DNA of 64,000 bases from Enterobacter asburiae (lineage in GTDB: Bacteria; Pseudomonadota; Gammaproteobacteria; Enterobacterales; Enterobacteriaceae). Positions within the stretch are counted from its first letter, which is position 1. Each line of letters begins with the position of its first letter. The position numbers were made by a program, and so were the translations under genes. Shown here one piece after another: positions 1-9,646 of the stretch. The notes under the pieces were generated by a model, which worked only from the letters and a program-made list of their open reading frames with translations, did not search any database and was not told where the DNA came from. The stretch lies in contig NZ_VRKN01000007.1 in NCBI RefSeq assembly GCF_008080435.1, positions 62,001 to 126,000 of the forward strand. The letters run 5' to 3'.

Positions 1-40
1 CGCCGGGCTGGATACGCGATGAGGGAGGATTGTTTGTCAT
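1..40 (-). CDS. aldB: Aldehyde dehydrogenase AldB, N-terminal fragment (cut by window edge)
   Basis: Only the first 13 codons are inside the window. Read on the minus strand from an ATG at 40-38 they give MTNNPPSSRIQPG, which closely matches the N-terminus I recall for E. coli AldB (MTNNPPSAQIKPG). An AGGAG ribosome binding site (47-51) sits six bases upstream of the ATG. AldB is an NADP-dependent aldehyde dehydrogenase that oxidises acetaldehyde and similar aldehydes. The neighbouring yiaY alcohol dehydrogenase on the same strand is the order seen in E. coli, which supports the call. Nothing can be said about the rest of the protein. Confidence 0.82.
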   Translation of the reverse strand, partial: MTNNPPSSRIQPG

Positions 41-78
41 GACCATCTCCTTGCTGTTGGTGTACAACAAGGGTAGTT

Positions 79-105
79 CCGGCTGGCGATTTTCTCGCCA
101 ACCGG
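79..105 (-). terminator. Hairpin downstream of yiaY
   Basis: An 11-base stem (79-89 pairing with 95-105) around a five-base loop lies 22 bases past the yiaY stop. The single imperfect pair is a G-U wobble in the minus-strand RNA but a C-A mismatch in the plus-strand RNA, so it fits a minus-strand transcript better. No U-tract follows, so it may protect the 3' end or act as a weak terminator before aldB. Confidence 0.4.
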
Positions 106-126
106 TAACGGTGTTTACGACAGGGG

Positions 127-1278
127 TCACATCGCGGCGTGATAAATCGCCACTATTTCATCATGGGTAGCCTGAACGGGATTGGTGAACCCGCAAGCAT
201 CCTTCAGCGCATTGGTCGCAAGAACCGGAATATCTTCCTCTTTGACGTTCAGTTCGCGGAGACCGGACGGGATATTCACTTTATGAGCCAGGGCACGAAT
301 TTCCACGATGCACGCCTGTGCACCCTGCTCATCAGTCATCTTGCTAACATCTACGCCCATGGCTTCTGCACAGTCGCGCAAACGGGCTGCCGCCACTTTA
401 CTGTTAAACACCTGAACGTGTGGCAGCAGTACCGCATTACATACGCCGTGTGGAAGGTCGTAAAAACCACCCAACTGATGCGCCATCGCGTGTACGTAGC
501 CTAAGGAAGCATTGTTAAACGCCATGCCAGCGAGGAATTGCGCATAGGCCATCGCCTCGCGTGCCCGCGCATTACTGCCTTCTTCAACAGCATGCACCAG
601 ATTTTCGCTGATCATCGTCACTGCTTTCAGCGCACAGGCATCCGTAATCGGTGTGGCTGCCACGGAAACATAGGCCTCAATCGCGTGGGTCAGGGCATCC
701 ATGCCGGTTGCCGCGGTTAGCGATGCAGGCATCCCTGCCATTAGAGAAGAATCGTTGACGGAAAGAACTGGTGTGACATGTTTATCCACAATAGCCATTT
801 TAATATGGCGCGCCTCATCGGTAATAATACAGAAGCGTGTCATTTCAGAGGCTGTACCGGCGGTGGTATTAATGGCAATCATTGGCAATTGCGGTTTTGC
901 CGAGCGATCAACACCCTCATAGTCACGAATATCTCCGCCATTAGCGGCCACCAGTGCAATACCTTTTGCACAGTCATGTGGCGATCCACCGCCCAGTGAT
1001 ATAACGCAGTCACAGTGGTTGCTCTTTAATATTTCCAGACCAGCAGCAACGTTTGCCGTTGTTGGATTCGGATGTGTGCCATCGTAAATCACACTGGAAA
1101 TATCGCGTTCTTTAAGCGCGTTTTGGATATCAGTAGCCATACCCAGTTTGCTAAGCATCGCGTCGGTGACAATCAGCGCGCGGCGCCACCCGTAGTCGCG
1201 CATGCTATCCATTGCGGAAGATAATGAATCAGAACCAATAATATTCACGGAAGGAATATAAAATACGGATGCAGCCAT
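127..1278 (-). CDS. yiaY: Iron-containing alcohol dehydrogenase YiaY
   Basis: A 383-residue group III (Fe-dependent) alcohol dehydrogenase, the usual length for YiaY/FucO/AdhB. The N-terminal half has the nucleotide-binding [11 protein letters not shown] motif near residues 97-107 and the downstream [12 protein letters not shown] segment. The C-terminal half carries the metal ligands, with the HAIEAY motif and [16 protein letters not shown] holding three of the histidines. It probably interconverts a primary alcohol and its aldehyde using NAD(H) in the cytoplasm; the natural substrate is not known. The ATG is preceded by GAGG eight bases upstream. It lies between selB and aldB on the same strand, as in E. 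coli. The possible pairing of alcohol and aldehyde oxidation with AldB is inference. Confidence 0.93.
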   Translation of the reverse strand: MAASVFYIPSVNIIGSDSLSSAMDSMRDYGWRRALIVTDAMLSKLGMATDIQNALKERDISSVIYDGTHPNPTTANVAAGLEILKSNHCDCVISLGGGSPHDCAKGIALVAANGGDIRDYEGVDRSAKPQLPMIAINTTAGTASEMTRFCIITDEARHIKMAIVDKHVTPVLSVNDSSLMAGMPASLTAATGMDALTHAIEAYVSVAATPITDACALKAVTMISENLVHAVEEGSNARAREAMAYAQFLAGMAFNNASLGYVHAMAHQLGGFYDLPHGVCNAVLLPHVQVFNSKVAAARLRDCAEAMGVDVSKMTDEQGAQACIVEIRALAHKVNIPSGLRELNVKEEDIPVLATNALKDACGFTNPVQATHDEIVAIYHAAM

Positions 1279-1362
1279 AATAAATCCTCAAAGAGATATA
1301 AACTATCGGCAGCATACGGAAAATATTATCTTAAAAATATGATCAAAAACCTGTTTTTGCGT

Positions 1363-1403
1363 ACACCTTCGCAGGTTTAACAAATTACTCCCTGCGAAGG
1401 TGT
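1363..1403. repeat. Perfect 13-bp inverted repeat between selB and yiaY
   Basis: ACACCTTCGCAGG (1363-1375) and its exact reverse complement (1391-1403) are separated by a 15-base AT-rich loop. The element lies 32 bases past the selB stop and 85 bases upstream of yiaY. No run of T follows on either strand, so it is not a classical intrinsic terminator. It could be an mRNA 3'-end hairpin for selAB or a protein-binding site for the yiaY promoter. Confidence 0.6.
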
Positions 1404-1435
1404 TCATTAATATATAAATCTATTTCAATCTATTC

Positions 1436-3301
1436 TTATTCTGTATTAGTCCCGGTTTTCGTTTCAGGAAATAATAACGAATCGCGTAATAAATGATCGT
1501 TACCACGACGGCGGGTAAAGCCGATGCGGTTGAAATACTCCAGGATCTGAATCGCCAGCTTGCGGCCCACGTTCAGCCTGTCGCGGAAATCAGCTGCGCA
1601 GGTAGAGCCCCGCTCCTGATCCAGCTCGCGGATCAGGTTGGCAAACGCCACAATACGATCGTTACGGTAATAACGATCTTTCACGATCGCGACTATCAAC
1701 CCCTGCTGCGCCGCATGGCGCAATACCTGACGCATCGCCTGCTCGTCGGTGCTCGTTTCGCGAGCGAGATCGCGAACCCACCACGGCTCATCGCCAAACA
1801 GTGGGGCCACTTTTTGCCATATAGCCTCTTGCTCTGCGGTGAACCCGGCCTTGTGATCCGGCAGATGCAGCCAGCCGTGGTGGCTTTTGATCGTCCCGCT
1901 TTCGCGCATGTTTTCAATCAGCAGCAGCACCAGCGCGTCGTCTTCCATCGGCAGCGCCATGCGTCGCAGACGCTCACGGCCCGGGCCAGGCTCATCCTGA
2001 TGCTGTTCATGGTACGTTGCGAGCGTGTTCAGTATTTTACGCTGCCAGTGTGCAGCAACCGGGGCATTGAGCAGGCTGTTGCCAGCCTGAATAAAGCCCG
2101 GATGCTGGGTCAGCTGGCGTAAGCCTTCCCCGCTCAGCTGGCGTGCCCATGCAAAATCACTCAGGCTCACCGCACCGCGATCGAGATGCACCCGCAGCGC
2201 GGCGTTATCATCGCTGGCCTGCGCCAGCGCTGCCAGCCACTGCAGATATTCAGGTTTACGCTTGCCGCGTCGCGGTGGATTCAGCGCGACGACCCGTGCT
2301 CCGGCCAGCGTTTCCCGCGCTGAAATATCACGCAGTACCAGACGATCGTTGTCTGCAAGCCAGAGCGGTGAATCGAATACCAGTTCGGCAAGGTCGTTTT
2401 CCAGCAGCGACACGCGCCCGGTGATATGGCTCACCGCGTGGTGAATATGCAGCGGCTGCCATTGGGTCAGGGGCATGTGCGTCTGCAGGGAGACAATGAC
2501 GCGTTCAGACGGCTCAGGTGGGGCATCGGCCAGCAGCCAGTCACCGCGGTTAAGCTGCTCTTTTTCTGCATCCCCGGCAATGTTCAGCGCGATCCGTTGC
2601 CCGGCATGAGCACGCTCTGCGGGCTGGTTTTGCGCATGTAAGCCGCGCACGCGCATCGGTTTGTTAACGCCCGTCAGCCACAGGCTATCCCCCACTTTGA
2701 CTTCACCGCTCAGCGCCGTACCGGTAACCACCAGACCCGCGCCTTTGACGGTAAACGCCCGATCAATTGCCAGACGAAAGCGGTGATAGCTGGCGTGGTC
2801 ACGCGACGAAAGTTGCTGTAGGTGGTGGCGAAGTTCATCGATACCGCGCCCTTCTGTCGCCACGGTGACAAAAAGCGGTGCATCGGCAAAACCATATTCC
2901 CGCAAGGTCACCTGTACCGTTTCGCGCACCTCGCTGACGCGTGCGTCATCCACGCGATCGGCTTTGGTCAGCGCCACGGTCAGCTGCGGGTTACCGGTCA
3001 GCTGCAGGATCGCCAGATGCTCACGGGTTTGTGCCATGACGCCATCATCGCAGGCCACCACCAGCAGAGCATGATCGATGCCCCCCACACCCGCCAGCAT
3101 GTTGGACAGAAACTTTTCATGCCCCGGAACATCAATAAAACCCAGTACGCGGCCATCAGGCTGGGGCCAGTAGGCATAGCCCAGATCGATGGTCATCCCG
3201 CGCTTTTTCTCTTCCGGCAGGCGGTCGGCGTTTATGCCGGTAATCGCCTGCAGTAACGTGGTTTTTCCGTGGTCGACATGACCGGCGGTGGCAATAATCA
3301 T
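1436..3301 (-). CDS. selB: Selenocysteine-specific translation elongation factor SelB
   Basis: A 621-residue GTPase (E. coli SelB is 614) that carries selenocysteinyl-tRNA(Sec) to UGA codons marked by a SECIS hairpin. G1 is GHVDHGKT at residues 7-14, switch regions and G3 are DVPGHE near 58-63, and G4 is the TKAD variant. EF-Tu-like beta-barrel domains follow, then four winged-helix modules in the last ~250 residues that bind SECIS RNA. The ATG overlaps the selA stop by four bases (ATGA), giving translational coupling and confirming the start. The tRNA gene selC is not in the window. Selenoprotein targets, usually formate dehydrogenases, lie elsewhere. Confidence 0.97.
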   Translation of the reverse strand: MIIATAGHVDHGKTTLLQAITGINADRLPEEKKRGMTIDLGYAYWPQPDGRVLGFIDVPGHEKFLSNMLAGVGGIDHALLVVACDDGVMAQTREHLAILQLTGNPQLTVALTKADRVDDARVSEVRETVQVTLREYGFADAPLFVTVATEGRGIDELRHHLQQLSSRDHASYHRFRLAIDRAFTVKGAGLVVTGTALSGEVKVGDSLWLTGVNKPMRVRGLHAQNQPAERAHAGQRIALNIAGDAEKEQLNRGDWLLADAPPEPSERVIVSLQTHMPLTQWQPLHIHHAVSHITGRVSLLENDLAELVFDSPLWLADNDRLVLRDISARETLAGARVVALNPPRRGKRKPEYLQWLAALAQASDDNAALRVHLDRGAVSLSDFAWARQLSGEGLRQLTQHPGFIQAGNSLLNAPVAAHWQRKILNTLATYHEQHQDEPGPGRERLRRMALPMEDDALVLLLIENMRESGTIKSHHGWLHLPDHKAGFTAEQEAIWQKVAPLFGDEPWWVRDLARETSTDEQAMRQVLRHAAQQGLIVAIVKDRYYRNDRIVAFANLIRELDQERGSTCAADFRDRLNVGRKLAIQILEYFNRIGFTRRRGNDHLLRDSLLFPETKTGTNTE

Positions 3302-4683
3302 TTCAACAACATCTCCAGAAATCGCTCTTCATCTTCAAGGCAGCGCAGATCCAGCCACATTCGGCCATCGTAAATCCGCCCGATAACCGGCGCAGGCAGG
3401 CCACGCCAGCGCGACGACAGGGCTTCAAGGTGACTGCCGCGCCCGTCACGCGGGGTGAACGTGAGCGCTTCACTCGGCAGCCTGTCCACCGGCAGCGAAC
3501 CGCTGCCAATCTGCGACTGGCAGGGTTCAATGTGAACGTCAAAATCGGGGTAGTGCGGGGCAATGCGCGGCAGCAGCAATTCGGCCTGGGCGCGAATCGA
3601 GGCGGCATCGCGGCTTAACAAACGCAGCGTGGGCAGGCGGTCGGCCAGTTTCTCCGGGTGGAGATACAGCCGCAGCGTCGCGTCCAGCGCGGCAAGCGTC
3701 ATTTTATCGGCTCGAAGGGCGCGCTTGAGCGGATGCTGCTGCAGCTTCGCAATCAGCTCGCGCTTGCCGACGATAATCCCGGCCTGTGGCCCGCCCAGCA
3801 GTTTGTCGCCGGAAAAGCTGACCAGGCTAACGCCCGCCGCAATCATCTCTTGCGGCATCGGTTCTTTCGGCAGACCGTACTGGCTCAGATCCACCAGCGA
3901 TCCGCTGCCGAGATCGGCAATCACCGGAATATTCAGTTCGCGACCCATCGCCGCCAGCTCCGCCTCTTCAACCGTTTTGGTAAAGCCTTCAATATGATAG
4001 TTGCTGGTGTGGACCTTCATCAGCAGGGCGGTATTTTCATTCACCGCCGCGCGATAATCTTTCGCATGGGTACGGTTGGTGGTGCCCACCTCATGTAGCG
4101 TGCAGCCCGCCTGGCGCATCACATCCGGAATACGAAACGCCCCGCCAATCTCCACCAGCTCGCCGCGGGAAACCACCACCTCTTTGCCGCTGGCGGTAGC
4201 CGCCAGCATCAGCAGTACCGCTGCGGCGTTGTTATTCACAATGCAGGCATCTTCCGCGCCGGTCAGCTGGCACAGCAGGTCCGCCAGCGCCCGGTCACGA
4301 TGCCCGCGTCCGGCGCCGTCCAGATCGTACTCCAGCGTCACGGGGGCTCGCATGGCCTGCGCGACCGCAGCAACCGCCTCTTCCGCCTGCTGCGCGCGTC
4401 CCAGGTTGGTATGCAGCACGGTACCGGTCAGGTTAATCACCGGGCGTAACGCGCTTTGCGCTTTCTCGTCCAGCCGGTGTTCAACTTCCTGCTCCCACGC
4501 CGTGCACCAGTCGGGCAAGGCGTTTTCTGCCTGAATCGCGCACCGGGCTTCGTCCTGAAGCAGGCGTAACATCTCCACCGTCGCGGTATGGCCGAAGCGC
4601 TCAACAACAGCATGAATGCGGGGCTCGCGAAGAAGACGGTCGGTAGCGGGGATCTGGCTGTACAACGAATGATGAGTAGTCAT
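3298..4683 (-). CDS. selA: L-seryl-tRNA(Sec) selenium transferase SelA
   Basis: PLP enzyme that converts seryl-tRNA(Sec) to selenocysteinyl-tRNA(Sec) using selenophosphate; it works as a decamer in the cytoplasm. The start used here (ATG at 4683-4681, [10 protein letters not shown]) gives 461 residues, close to E. coli SelA (463), and aligns with its N-terminus. The reading frame stays open for 54 more codons upstream, but that extension runs through an intergenic hairpin and has no family match. The PLP-lysine motif [12 protein letters not shown] is intact. The gene overlaps selB by four bases and follows yibF by 103 bases, so all three may be co-transcribed. Confidence 0.95.
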   Translation of the reverse strand: MTTHHSLYSQIPATDRLLREPRIHAVVERFGHTATVEMLRLLQDEARCAIQAENALPDWCTAWEQEVEHRLDEKAQSALRPVINLTGTVLHTNLGRAQQAEEAVAAVAQAMRAPVTLEYDLDGAGRGHRDRALADLLCQLTGAEDACIVNNNAAAVLLMLAATASGKEVVVSRGELVEIGGAFRIPDVMRQAGCTLHEVGTTNRTHAKDYRAAVNENTALLMKVHTSNYHIEGFTKTVEEAELAAMGRELNIPVIADLGSGSLVDLSQYGLPKEPMPQEMIAAGVSLVSFSGDKLLGGPQAGIIVGKRELIAKLQQHPLKRALRADKMTLAALDATLRLYLHPEKLADRLPTLRLLSRDAASIRAQAELLLPRIAPHYPDFDVHIEPCQSQIGSGSLPVDRLPSEALTFTPRDGRGSHLEALSSRWRGLPAPVIGRIYDGRMWLDLRCLEDEERFLEMLLK

Positions 4684-4709
4684 GAAAGCGCCTGGCGAGT
4701 AAATATCTT

Positions 4710-4732
4710 CCCCCCTCCCGACGGGAGAGGGA
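4710..4732. repeat. Small GC-rich hairpin in the selA leader
   Basis: CTCCC-GAC-GGGAG with flanking C/G runs forms a compact hairpin between the yibF stop and the selA start. The same CTCTCCC/GGGAGAG type of repeat recurs between mtlA and mtlD (9556-9617), so it looks like a dispersed intergenic repeat. It could affect mRNA stability or SelA translation. Confidence 0.5.
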
Positions 4733-4786
4733 GTTAACATGTGGAGGGATTGTACCGCCTCCGACGCCGAAGTGTTATAACCCGCA

Positions 4787-5395
4787 TCAAGCCTTTGGCG
4801 GTTCGGTACGGGCAAAGCTCTCGCGGCTAAAAAGCGTGTCCGCAAGTTTCACCAGCAGCGGACGGTCTACGCACCAGCCAGGGGAAACGCGGCGGAAGTT
4901 GAGATAGCCGATGGCGCAGACGATGGCGATGGTTGCCAGGTTCAGGCTGTCGGTGTGAATCTTTCCCTCCCGGATAAGCTGTTCGCACCTGTCCAGGCTG
5001 CGGCTGATTTTTTCCCGTTGGCGTAACAGTTCCGTTTCCGACTGCTGGGCGGCGGGCCTTGCCTGTTCACGTACGGAGGTTAACGCCGCATCCATAATGC
5101 CATCGGCCAGGGCTTCAATTTGTTTCACTGCCAGCGCCGCTTTTGGGTCAGCCGGAAGCATTGCCGGGGCAACGCCCAGCAGCTCGATATACTCCGCAAT
5201 AATCGGGGAATCGAACCAGTATTCGCCCTCGTCCGTCACCAGCGCCGGGACTTTCCCCAGCGGGTTGTACTGCGCGACGCCGTTTTCAGCGTTGTAGGGC
5301 TGTTCATTGATGAATTCAAATTCAATCCCTTTCTCCAGCAGGAGAATCGAGATCTTTCGCACGAAGGGACTGGTGTAGCTACCGATGAGTTTCAT
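4787..5395 (-). CDS. yibF: Glutathione S-transferase-like protein YibF
   Basis: A 202-residue cytosolic GST-fold protein, colinear with E. coli YibF. The N-terminal thioredoxin-like domain begins [19 protein letters not shown], with a Ser-Pro-Phe in the usual catalytic region, followed by the cis-proline segment [10 protein letters not shown] and the [11 protein letters not shown] glutathione-contact motif. An all-helical C-terminal domain follows from about residue 85. The substrate is unknown. It lies directly upstream of selA on the same strand, a linkage conserved in enterobacteria that hints at a role in selenium or thiol chemistry; that is inference. In E. coli K-12 the rhsA locus lies upstream; here yibH ends only 90 bases away. 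Confidence 0.93.
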   Translation of the reverse strand: MKLIGSYTSPFVRKISILLLEKGIEFEFINEQPYNAENGVAQYNPLGKVPALVTDEGEYWFDSPIIAEYIELLGVAPAMLPADPKAALAVKQIEALADGIMDAALTSVREQARPAAQQSETELLRQREKISRSLDRCEQLIREGKIHTDSLNLATIAIVCAIGYLNFRRVSPGWCVDRPLLVKLADTLFSRESFARTEPPKA

Positions 5396-5485
5396 TGCCT
5401 GATCCTTGATGCCGGAAAAAAGTCAGTATGGATCAAGCGATGAAAAAAGGGCAGGTATGCGTGTCGCATTCCTGCCCCGGAAGGA

Positions 5486-6622
5486 TTAGTGATCGAGATA
5501 GAGGTAGTGCATCCAGCTGGTCATGCGCAGCAATACTTTACGCATCACCGAGACGTGGGCGAAATGGTCCGAGTAGACCGCCACCTGGGCATAGATACCG
5601 TCTGGCAGCGCATCGACTTCCGCATTCGGATCCAGTTCGATAGTGCCCAACACACCATCCGTTCCCGGTACCACCGTCAGCGACTGCAGCGCGCCCTGCG
5701 CCTGATAAGAGCCTCCCGGCACCACCGGCAGAATCGCGGTGAGCTTCCCGGAGAACACCTGACCAGGCAGCGCGTTAAACACCACTTCCGCTTCATCACC
5801 CGGCTTCAGACGCAGCAGCGAGTTCTGACGGAACTGGGCCACGATCTGACGCTTCTGTTCAGGAATAAAGACCATCACCGGACGCAGAGGCAGCGCGGCG
5901 GCATACGTCCCCGGACGGATCAACACCTGGGTGATGTAACCATTGCTTGGCGCACGTACCACGGTCTGATCCAGGTTGTATTTGGCTTCGGCAAGCTGAG
6001 CGCGTAATGAGGCAATCTGCGATTGTTCGCCGTTCACCATGCTGTCCAACTGGCTTTGAATCTGCGTCTGTGCAGCAACGGAGCCTTTTACCAGCGCATC
6101 CTGCGCGAGATAGTTCTGCCGCGCGTTGTCGATATCACTTTCAGAGAAAGGATTCACCTTCGCCTGGCTGCCTTTCAGGTAACGCTGATAATCTTTATAC
6201 AGGCGGTCACGCTCTGCGGAGACGCGCGTCGTATTGGCGACGGCCTCCACCAGCTGCGCTTTCAGATTGTCGATATTGTGCGTCGCGGTTACCAGGTCGG
6301 CCTGGAGTCTGTCGACGCGCGCCTGGTAGCGGCCTGGATCAAGTTTAAATAACACTTCGCCTTTTTTAATAAGCTGGTTATTTTTATCGGTCACTTCACT
6401 GACCACCCCGGTCACCTGCGGTGTAATCGGAATAGAAATAACCGCCTTTTGCGCCATAAAGGTGTACGGGTGGTTATAGTTCATTAGAAGAATAAGTCCG
6501 GCAACAATAAACACCCCGCCTAATGTCGCGGTGGCAAGCGTCCACTGGTTTACCGGAATACGGAATATTTTAAAAATCACCCAGGCAAATGCCACATAGG
6601 TCAAAATAATTAACAGATCCAT
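5486..6622 (-). CDS. yibH: HlyD/EmrA-type membrane fusion protein YibH
   Basis: A 378-residue periplasmic adaptor, matching E. coli YibH. One membrane segment near residues 25-47 anchors the N-terminus. It is followed by a biotinyl-lipoyl-like half-motif ([26 protein letters not shown]), a coiled-coil hairpin at about 95-210, the second half-motif ([16 protein letters not shown]) and a beta-barrel region. Such proteins normally bridge an inner-membrane exporter to an outer-membrane channel, but no transporter gene is adjacent. The small membrane protein gene yibI is two bases upstream on the same strand, so the two are surely co-transcribed. The substrate is unknown. Confidence 0.92.
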   Translation of the reverse strand: MDLLIILTYVAFAWVIFKIFRIPVNQWTLATATLGGVFIVAGLILLMNYNHPYTFMAQKAVISIPITPQVTGVVSEVTDKNNQLIKKGEVLFKLDPGRYQARVDRLQADLVTATHNIDNLKAQLVEAVANTTRVSAERDRLYKDYQRYLKGSQAKVNPFSESDIDNARQNYLAQDALVKGSVAAQTQIQSQLDSMVNGEQSQIASLRAQLAEAKYNLDQTVVRAPSNGYITQVLIRPGTYAAALPLRPVMVFIPEQKRQIVAQFRQNSLLRLKPGDEAEVVFNALPGQVFSGKLTAILPVVPGGSYQAQGALQSLTVVPGTDGVLGTIELDPNAEVDALPDGIYAQVAVYSDHFAHVSVMRKVLLRMTSWMHYLYLDH

Positions 6623-6624
6623 GA

Positions 6625-6981
6625 TTAACGCTCCAGCGGGTTCTTATCAGCAGCAGGCTTTACCGCGGCCAGCTTTTGTTCGAGTTCCGCCACGCGTTTG
6701 GCGAGCGCATCCATGCCCGGAACCTCATCAGGCTTTGTGATGTGGTTTTGCATACCCCAACCGCGATCTTCACGGTACAACGTGGCCCAAATCCACAGGA
6801 ACGGCCAGATGGCATGGAGCGTAAACAGGCTAATCCAGCCTGCCGTATGAATCGCATCGGCATGGGGATGGTTACGCTTTTTGGCCATATTATAAGGGAT
6901 GTCATGGATGGCGATGATTCCGTAAAAGAGAACCAGAAATACAAAAATCAATACGCCCAGCGCAAAATAGTTGAGAAACAT
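6625..6981 (-). CDS. yibI: Inner-membrane protein YibI (DUF3302)
   Basis: A 118-residue protein with two predicted membrane helices, about residues 5-25 and 48-68, and a short helical C-terminal tail with an [16 protein letters not shown] heptad pattern. Length and sequence fit E. coli YibI, DUF3302. It is the first gene of a two-gene unit with yibH, with only a two-base gap. Genes of this type often sit beside HlyD-like adaptors, which suggests a partner subunit. The molecular function is unknown. Confidence 0.9.
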   Translation of the reverse strand: MFLNYFALGVLIFVFLVLFYGIIAIHDIPYNMAKKRNHPHADAIHTAGWISLFTLHAIWPFLWIWATLYREDRGWGMQNHITKPDEVPGMDALAKRVAELEQKLAAVKPAADKNPLER

Positions 6982-7320
6982 ATTCTCCTCACTTAAACAA
7001 CGTCAACTCATTAAATTAATAAAACGGTACGCAACCTAATTAATTTTTATAAACACGAGGTTGTGCTTACTATTTCCGAGCCGGGGAGTATCGGTTTTTA
7101 TAATATCTCCATGCAAGTTTATAAGCGTGTCAAAATATATCCTGAACAATAATAGACTTAACCTTACAATATGAGCGTAATCCACCTTTTAACTTTTCGC
7201 CATACCACACATCAAAAGTGGTTTTTTAGCTTAACGTGTCATGCCAGATCATCCTGACGCCGAATCGCCAGGCAGAGTTTGCCGCCGATCACAGCCGGAG
7301 AAATCTGCATAAAAATATTT

Positions 7321-7336
7321 TGTGAAATCAGTCACA
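7321..7336. promoter_or_regulatory. CRP-type site 1 upstream of mtlA
   Basis: TGTGA-AATCAG-TCACA is a perfect match to both CRP half-sites. It is the most distal of four similar palindromes before mtlA; centre-to-centre spacings across the array are 44, 73 and 44 bp. Confidence 0.82.
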
Positions 7337-7364
7337 ATCCAGAAACAAACACACAAAATCAAAA

Positions 7365-7380
7365 CGTGACAGCGGTCACA
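7365..7380. promoter_or_regulatory. CRP-type site 2 upstream of mtlA
   Basis: CGTGA-CAGCGG-TCACA matches the CRP consensus at nine of ten half-site positions. Its centre is 44 bp downstream of site 1. Confidence 0.75.
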
Positions 7381-7437
7381 TAAAAGGGTTGTTTTTGCTT
7401 TATTTCTCGCCATCGTATTTTTTTTGCCCATCTATTT

Positions 7438-7453
7438 TGTGATTAAGATCACC
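7438..7453. promoter_or_regulatory. CRP-type site 3 upstream of mtlA
   Basis: TGTGA-TTAAGA-TCACC matches nine of ten half-site positions and has the AGATCAC flank common in strong CRP sites. Its centre is 73 bp downstream of site 2. Confidence 0.8.
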
Positions 7454-7481
7454 TCATTGATATCCACACCCCCTACATTTA

Positions 7482-7497
7482 CGTGATATGTGTCACA
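7482..7497. promoter_or_regulatory. CRP-type site 4 upstream of mtlA
   Basis: CGTGA-TATGTG-TCACA matches nine of ten half-site positions. It is the site closest to mtlA (about 140 bp before the start codon) and so the best candidate for direct activation. Confidence 0.75.
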
Positions 7498-7637
7498 CAA
7501 ATTTTCACTGTCTGGACAGTTGAACGATTCAGTGCCAGATTTCACAGCATCAGAACAGGGCCCGGCTACCTCTGCCGCCTCATTAACAATAAACCTCGGG
7601 CCGTAAGCCTAAGCGTAAACAGAAGAAGGGGTGTTTT

Positions 7638-9545
7638 ATGTCATCCGATTTCAAGATCAAAGTTCAAAGCTTTGGTCGTTTCCTCAGCAACATGGTGATG
7701 CCAAATATCGGCGCGTTTATCGCGTGGGGTATCATCACCGCATTGTTCATTCCGACAGGGTGGTTGCCTAACGAAACGCTGGCGAAACTTGTTGGCCCAA
7801 TGATTACCTATCTCCTGCCACTGCTCATCGGTTTCACCGGTGGTCGTCTGGTGGGCGGTGACCGTGGTGGCGTAGTGGGTGCCATTACGACCATGGGTGT
7901 TATCGTCGGTGCGGATATGCCGATGTTCCTCGGTGCGATGATTGCCGGTCCTCTGGGCGGCTGGGCGATTAAGAAATTCGACGTCTGGGTTGATGGTAAG
8001 ATCAAATCCGGCTTCGAAATGCTGGTGAACAACTTCTCTGCGGGCATCATCGGGATGATCCTCGCGATTCTGGCGTTCCTCGGCATTGGCCCTGCGGTTG
8101 AAGTGCTATCTAAAATTCTGGCGGCAGGCGTTAACTTCATGGTGGCGCACGACATGCTGCCGCTGGCGTCTATCTTCGTAGAACCGGCGAAAATCCTGTT
8201 CCTGAACAACGCCATCAACCACGGTATCTTCTCGCCGCTGGGGATTCAGCAGTCACACGATCTCGGCAAGTCCATCTTCTTCCTGATTGAAGCCAACCCG
8301 GGTCCGGGTATGGGCGTTCTGCTGGCGTACATGTTCTTTGGCCGCGGCAGCGCTAAGCAGTCTGCTGGCGGTGCGGCGATCATCCACTTCCTGGGCGGTA
8401 TCCACGAAATATACTTCCCTTACGTGCTGATGAACCCGCGTCTGATCCTGGCCGTTATCCTCGGCGGTATGACCGGCGTGTTCACCCTGAGCGTGCTGGG
8501 TGGTGGTCTGGTGTCTCCGGCCTCTCCGGGTTCTATCCTGGCGGTGCTGGCGATGACGCCAAAAGGGACGTACTTCGCAAACATCGCGGCGATCTGTGCG
8601 GCGATGGCTGTCTCCTTCGTGGTCGCTTCTATCCTGCTGAAAACCAGCAAAGTGAAAGAAGAGGATGATATCGAAGCGGCAACCCGTCGTATGCACGACA
8701 TGAAAGCCGAATCCAAAGGCGCTACCCCACTGACGGCGGGTGATGTTTCTAACGACCTGAGCCACGTGCGTAAAATCATCGTTGCCTGTGATGCCGGTAT
8801 GGGTTCCAGCGCAATGGGTGCAGGCGTGCTGCGTAAGAAAGTGCAGGATGCGGGCCTGACCAACATCTCCGTGACCAACAGCGCCATTAACAGCCTGCCG
8901 CCGGATGTTGACCTGGTCATCACGCACCGCGACCTGACCGAACGTGCCATGCGCCAGGTACCACAGGCACAGCACATCTCGCTGACCAACTTCCTCGACA
9001 GCGGCCTGTACACCAGCCTGACCGAACGTCTGGTTGCCGCGCAGCGTCACGAAGACAACGAAGTAAAAGTGCGCTCCAGCCTGCAGGACAGCTTTGACGA
9101 GAGCAATGCCCACCTGTTCAAACTGGGTGCGGAAAACATCTTCCTCGGTCGTACAGCGGCAACCAAAGAAGAAGCGATTCGCTTTGCCGGTGAGCAACTG
9201 GTAAAAGGCGGCTACGTTCAGCCTGAATATGTCGACGCGATGCTGGAACGCGAAAAACTGACGCCAACCTACCTGGGCGAATCCATCGCGGTGCCGCACG
9301 GTACAGTTGAAGCGAAAGATCGCGTCCTGAAAACCGGCGTCGTATTCTGTCAGTATCCGCAGGGCGTGCGCTTCGGTGAAGAAGAAGACGACATCGCCCG
9401 TCTGGTGATTGGTATCGCCGCTCGCAACAACGAGCACATTCAGGTGATTACCAGCCTGACCAACGCGCTGGACGATGAGTCTGTTATCGAGCGTCTGGCA
9501 CAGACTGAAAGCGTTGACGAAGTTCTGGCTCTGCTTAACAAGTAA
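7638..9545 (+). CDS. mtlA: Mannitol-specific PTS enzyme IICBA (MtlA)
   Basis: A 635-residue permease that imports D-mannitol and phosphorylates it to mannitol-1-phosphate. The membrane IIC domain covers about residues 1-340 and holds the [12 protein letters not shown] substrate motif. IIB follows with its phospho-cysteine at residue 384 in [16 protein letters not shown] is C-terminal with phospho-histidine 554 in [11 protein letters not shown]. Both positions are the same as in E. coli MtlA. First gene of mtlADR, behind four CRP-type sites, so expression should need cAMP-CRP and be limited by MtlR. The ATG at 7638 has a good AAGGGG site. Confidence 0.98.
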   Translation: MSSDFKIKVQSFGRFLSNMVMPNIGAFIAWGIITALFIPTGWLPNETLAKLVGPMITYLLPLLIGFTGGRLVGGDRGGVVGAITTMGVIVGADMPMFLGAMIAGPLGGWAIKKFDVWVDGKIKSGFEMLVNNFSAGIIGMILAILAFLGIGPAVEVLSKILAAGVNFMVAHDMLPLASIFVEPAKILFLNNAINHGIFSPLGIQQSHDLGKSIFFLIEANPGPGMGVLLAYMFFGRGSAKQSAGGAAIIHFLGGIHEIYFPYVLMNPRLILAVILGGMTGVFTLSVLGGGLVSPASPGSILAVLAMTPKGTYFANIAAICAAMAVSFVVASILLKTSKVKEEDDIEAATRRMHDMKAESKGATPLTAGDVSNDLSHVRKIIVACDAGMGSSAMGAGVLRKKVQDAGLTNISVTNSAINSLPPDVDLVITHRDLTERAMRQVPQAQHISLTNFLDSGLYTSLTERLVAAQRHEDNEVKVRSSLQDSFDESNAHLFKLGAENIFLGRTAATKEEAIRFAGEQLVKGGYVQPEYVDAMLEREKLTPTYLGESIAVPHGTVEAKDRVLKTGVVFCQYPQGVRFGEEEDDIARLVIGIAARNNEHIQVITSLTNALDDESVIERLAQTESVDEVLALLNK

Positions 9546-9555
9546 CAGCGCCTCT

Positions 9556-9617
9556 TCCCTCTCCCCCCGGGGAGAGGGCTAGGGTGAGGGGAAAAAGTTC
9601 CTCACCCCAGCCCTCTC
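9556..9617. repeat. Nested inverted repeats between mtlA and mtlD
   Basis: CCCTCTCC-CC-GGGGAGAGGG type hairpin (about 9558-9578) is followed by an 18-base repeat (9572-9589) whose near-exact inverse (17 of 18) lies at 9600-9617. The two hairpins share bases, so they are mutually exclusive folds. It probably marks an mRNA processing or stability point inside the operon. It belongs to the same repeat type as the hairpin at 4710-4732. Confidence 0.65.
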
Positions 9618-9646
9618 GGGTAAAAACATTGATGAAGGTTAACACT

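Larger units (their letters stand above)
6982..7637. promoter_or_regulatory. Divergent yibI / mtlA intergenic region (656 bp)
   Basis: AT-rich non-coding stretch between divergent genes. I see no convincing gene in it. The part nearest mtlA holds four CRP-type palindromes (listed separately), as expected for the glucose-repressed mannitol operon. The mtlA start has an AAGGGG ribosome binding site at about 7625-7631. The yibI-proximal half shows no recognised site, and the exact -10 and -35 of mtlA could not be fixed by eye. Confidence 0.7.

Noticed and set aside
4684-4786. Possible SECIS-like element in the selA leader
   Set aside because: Such an element is described for E. coli selAB, but the only strong hairpin here is a short CTCCC/GGGAG stem without the bulged U and loop of SECIS; no support in sequence.
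4684-4845. 54-codon N-terminal extension of selA
   Set aside because: Runs through an intergenic repeat, has no family match, and overlaps the end of yibF; the ATG at 4683 gives the normal length.
8253-9437. 394-residue open frame antisense to mtlA
   Set aside because: It mirrors the high-GC coding sequence of mtlA, whose residues Cys384 and His554 are in place; the antisense product is His/Arg/Gln-rich without any motif.
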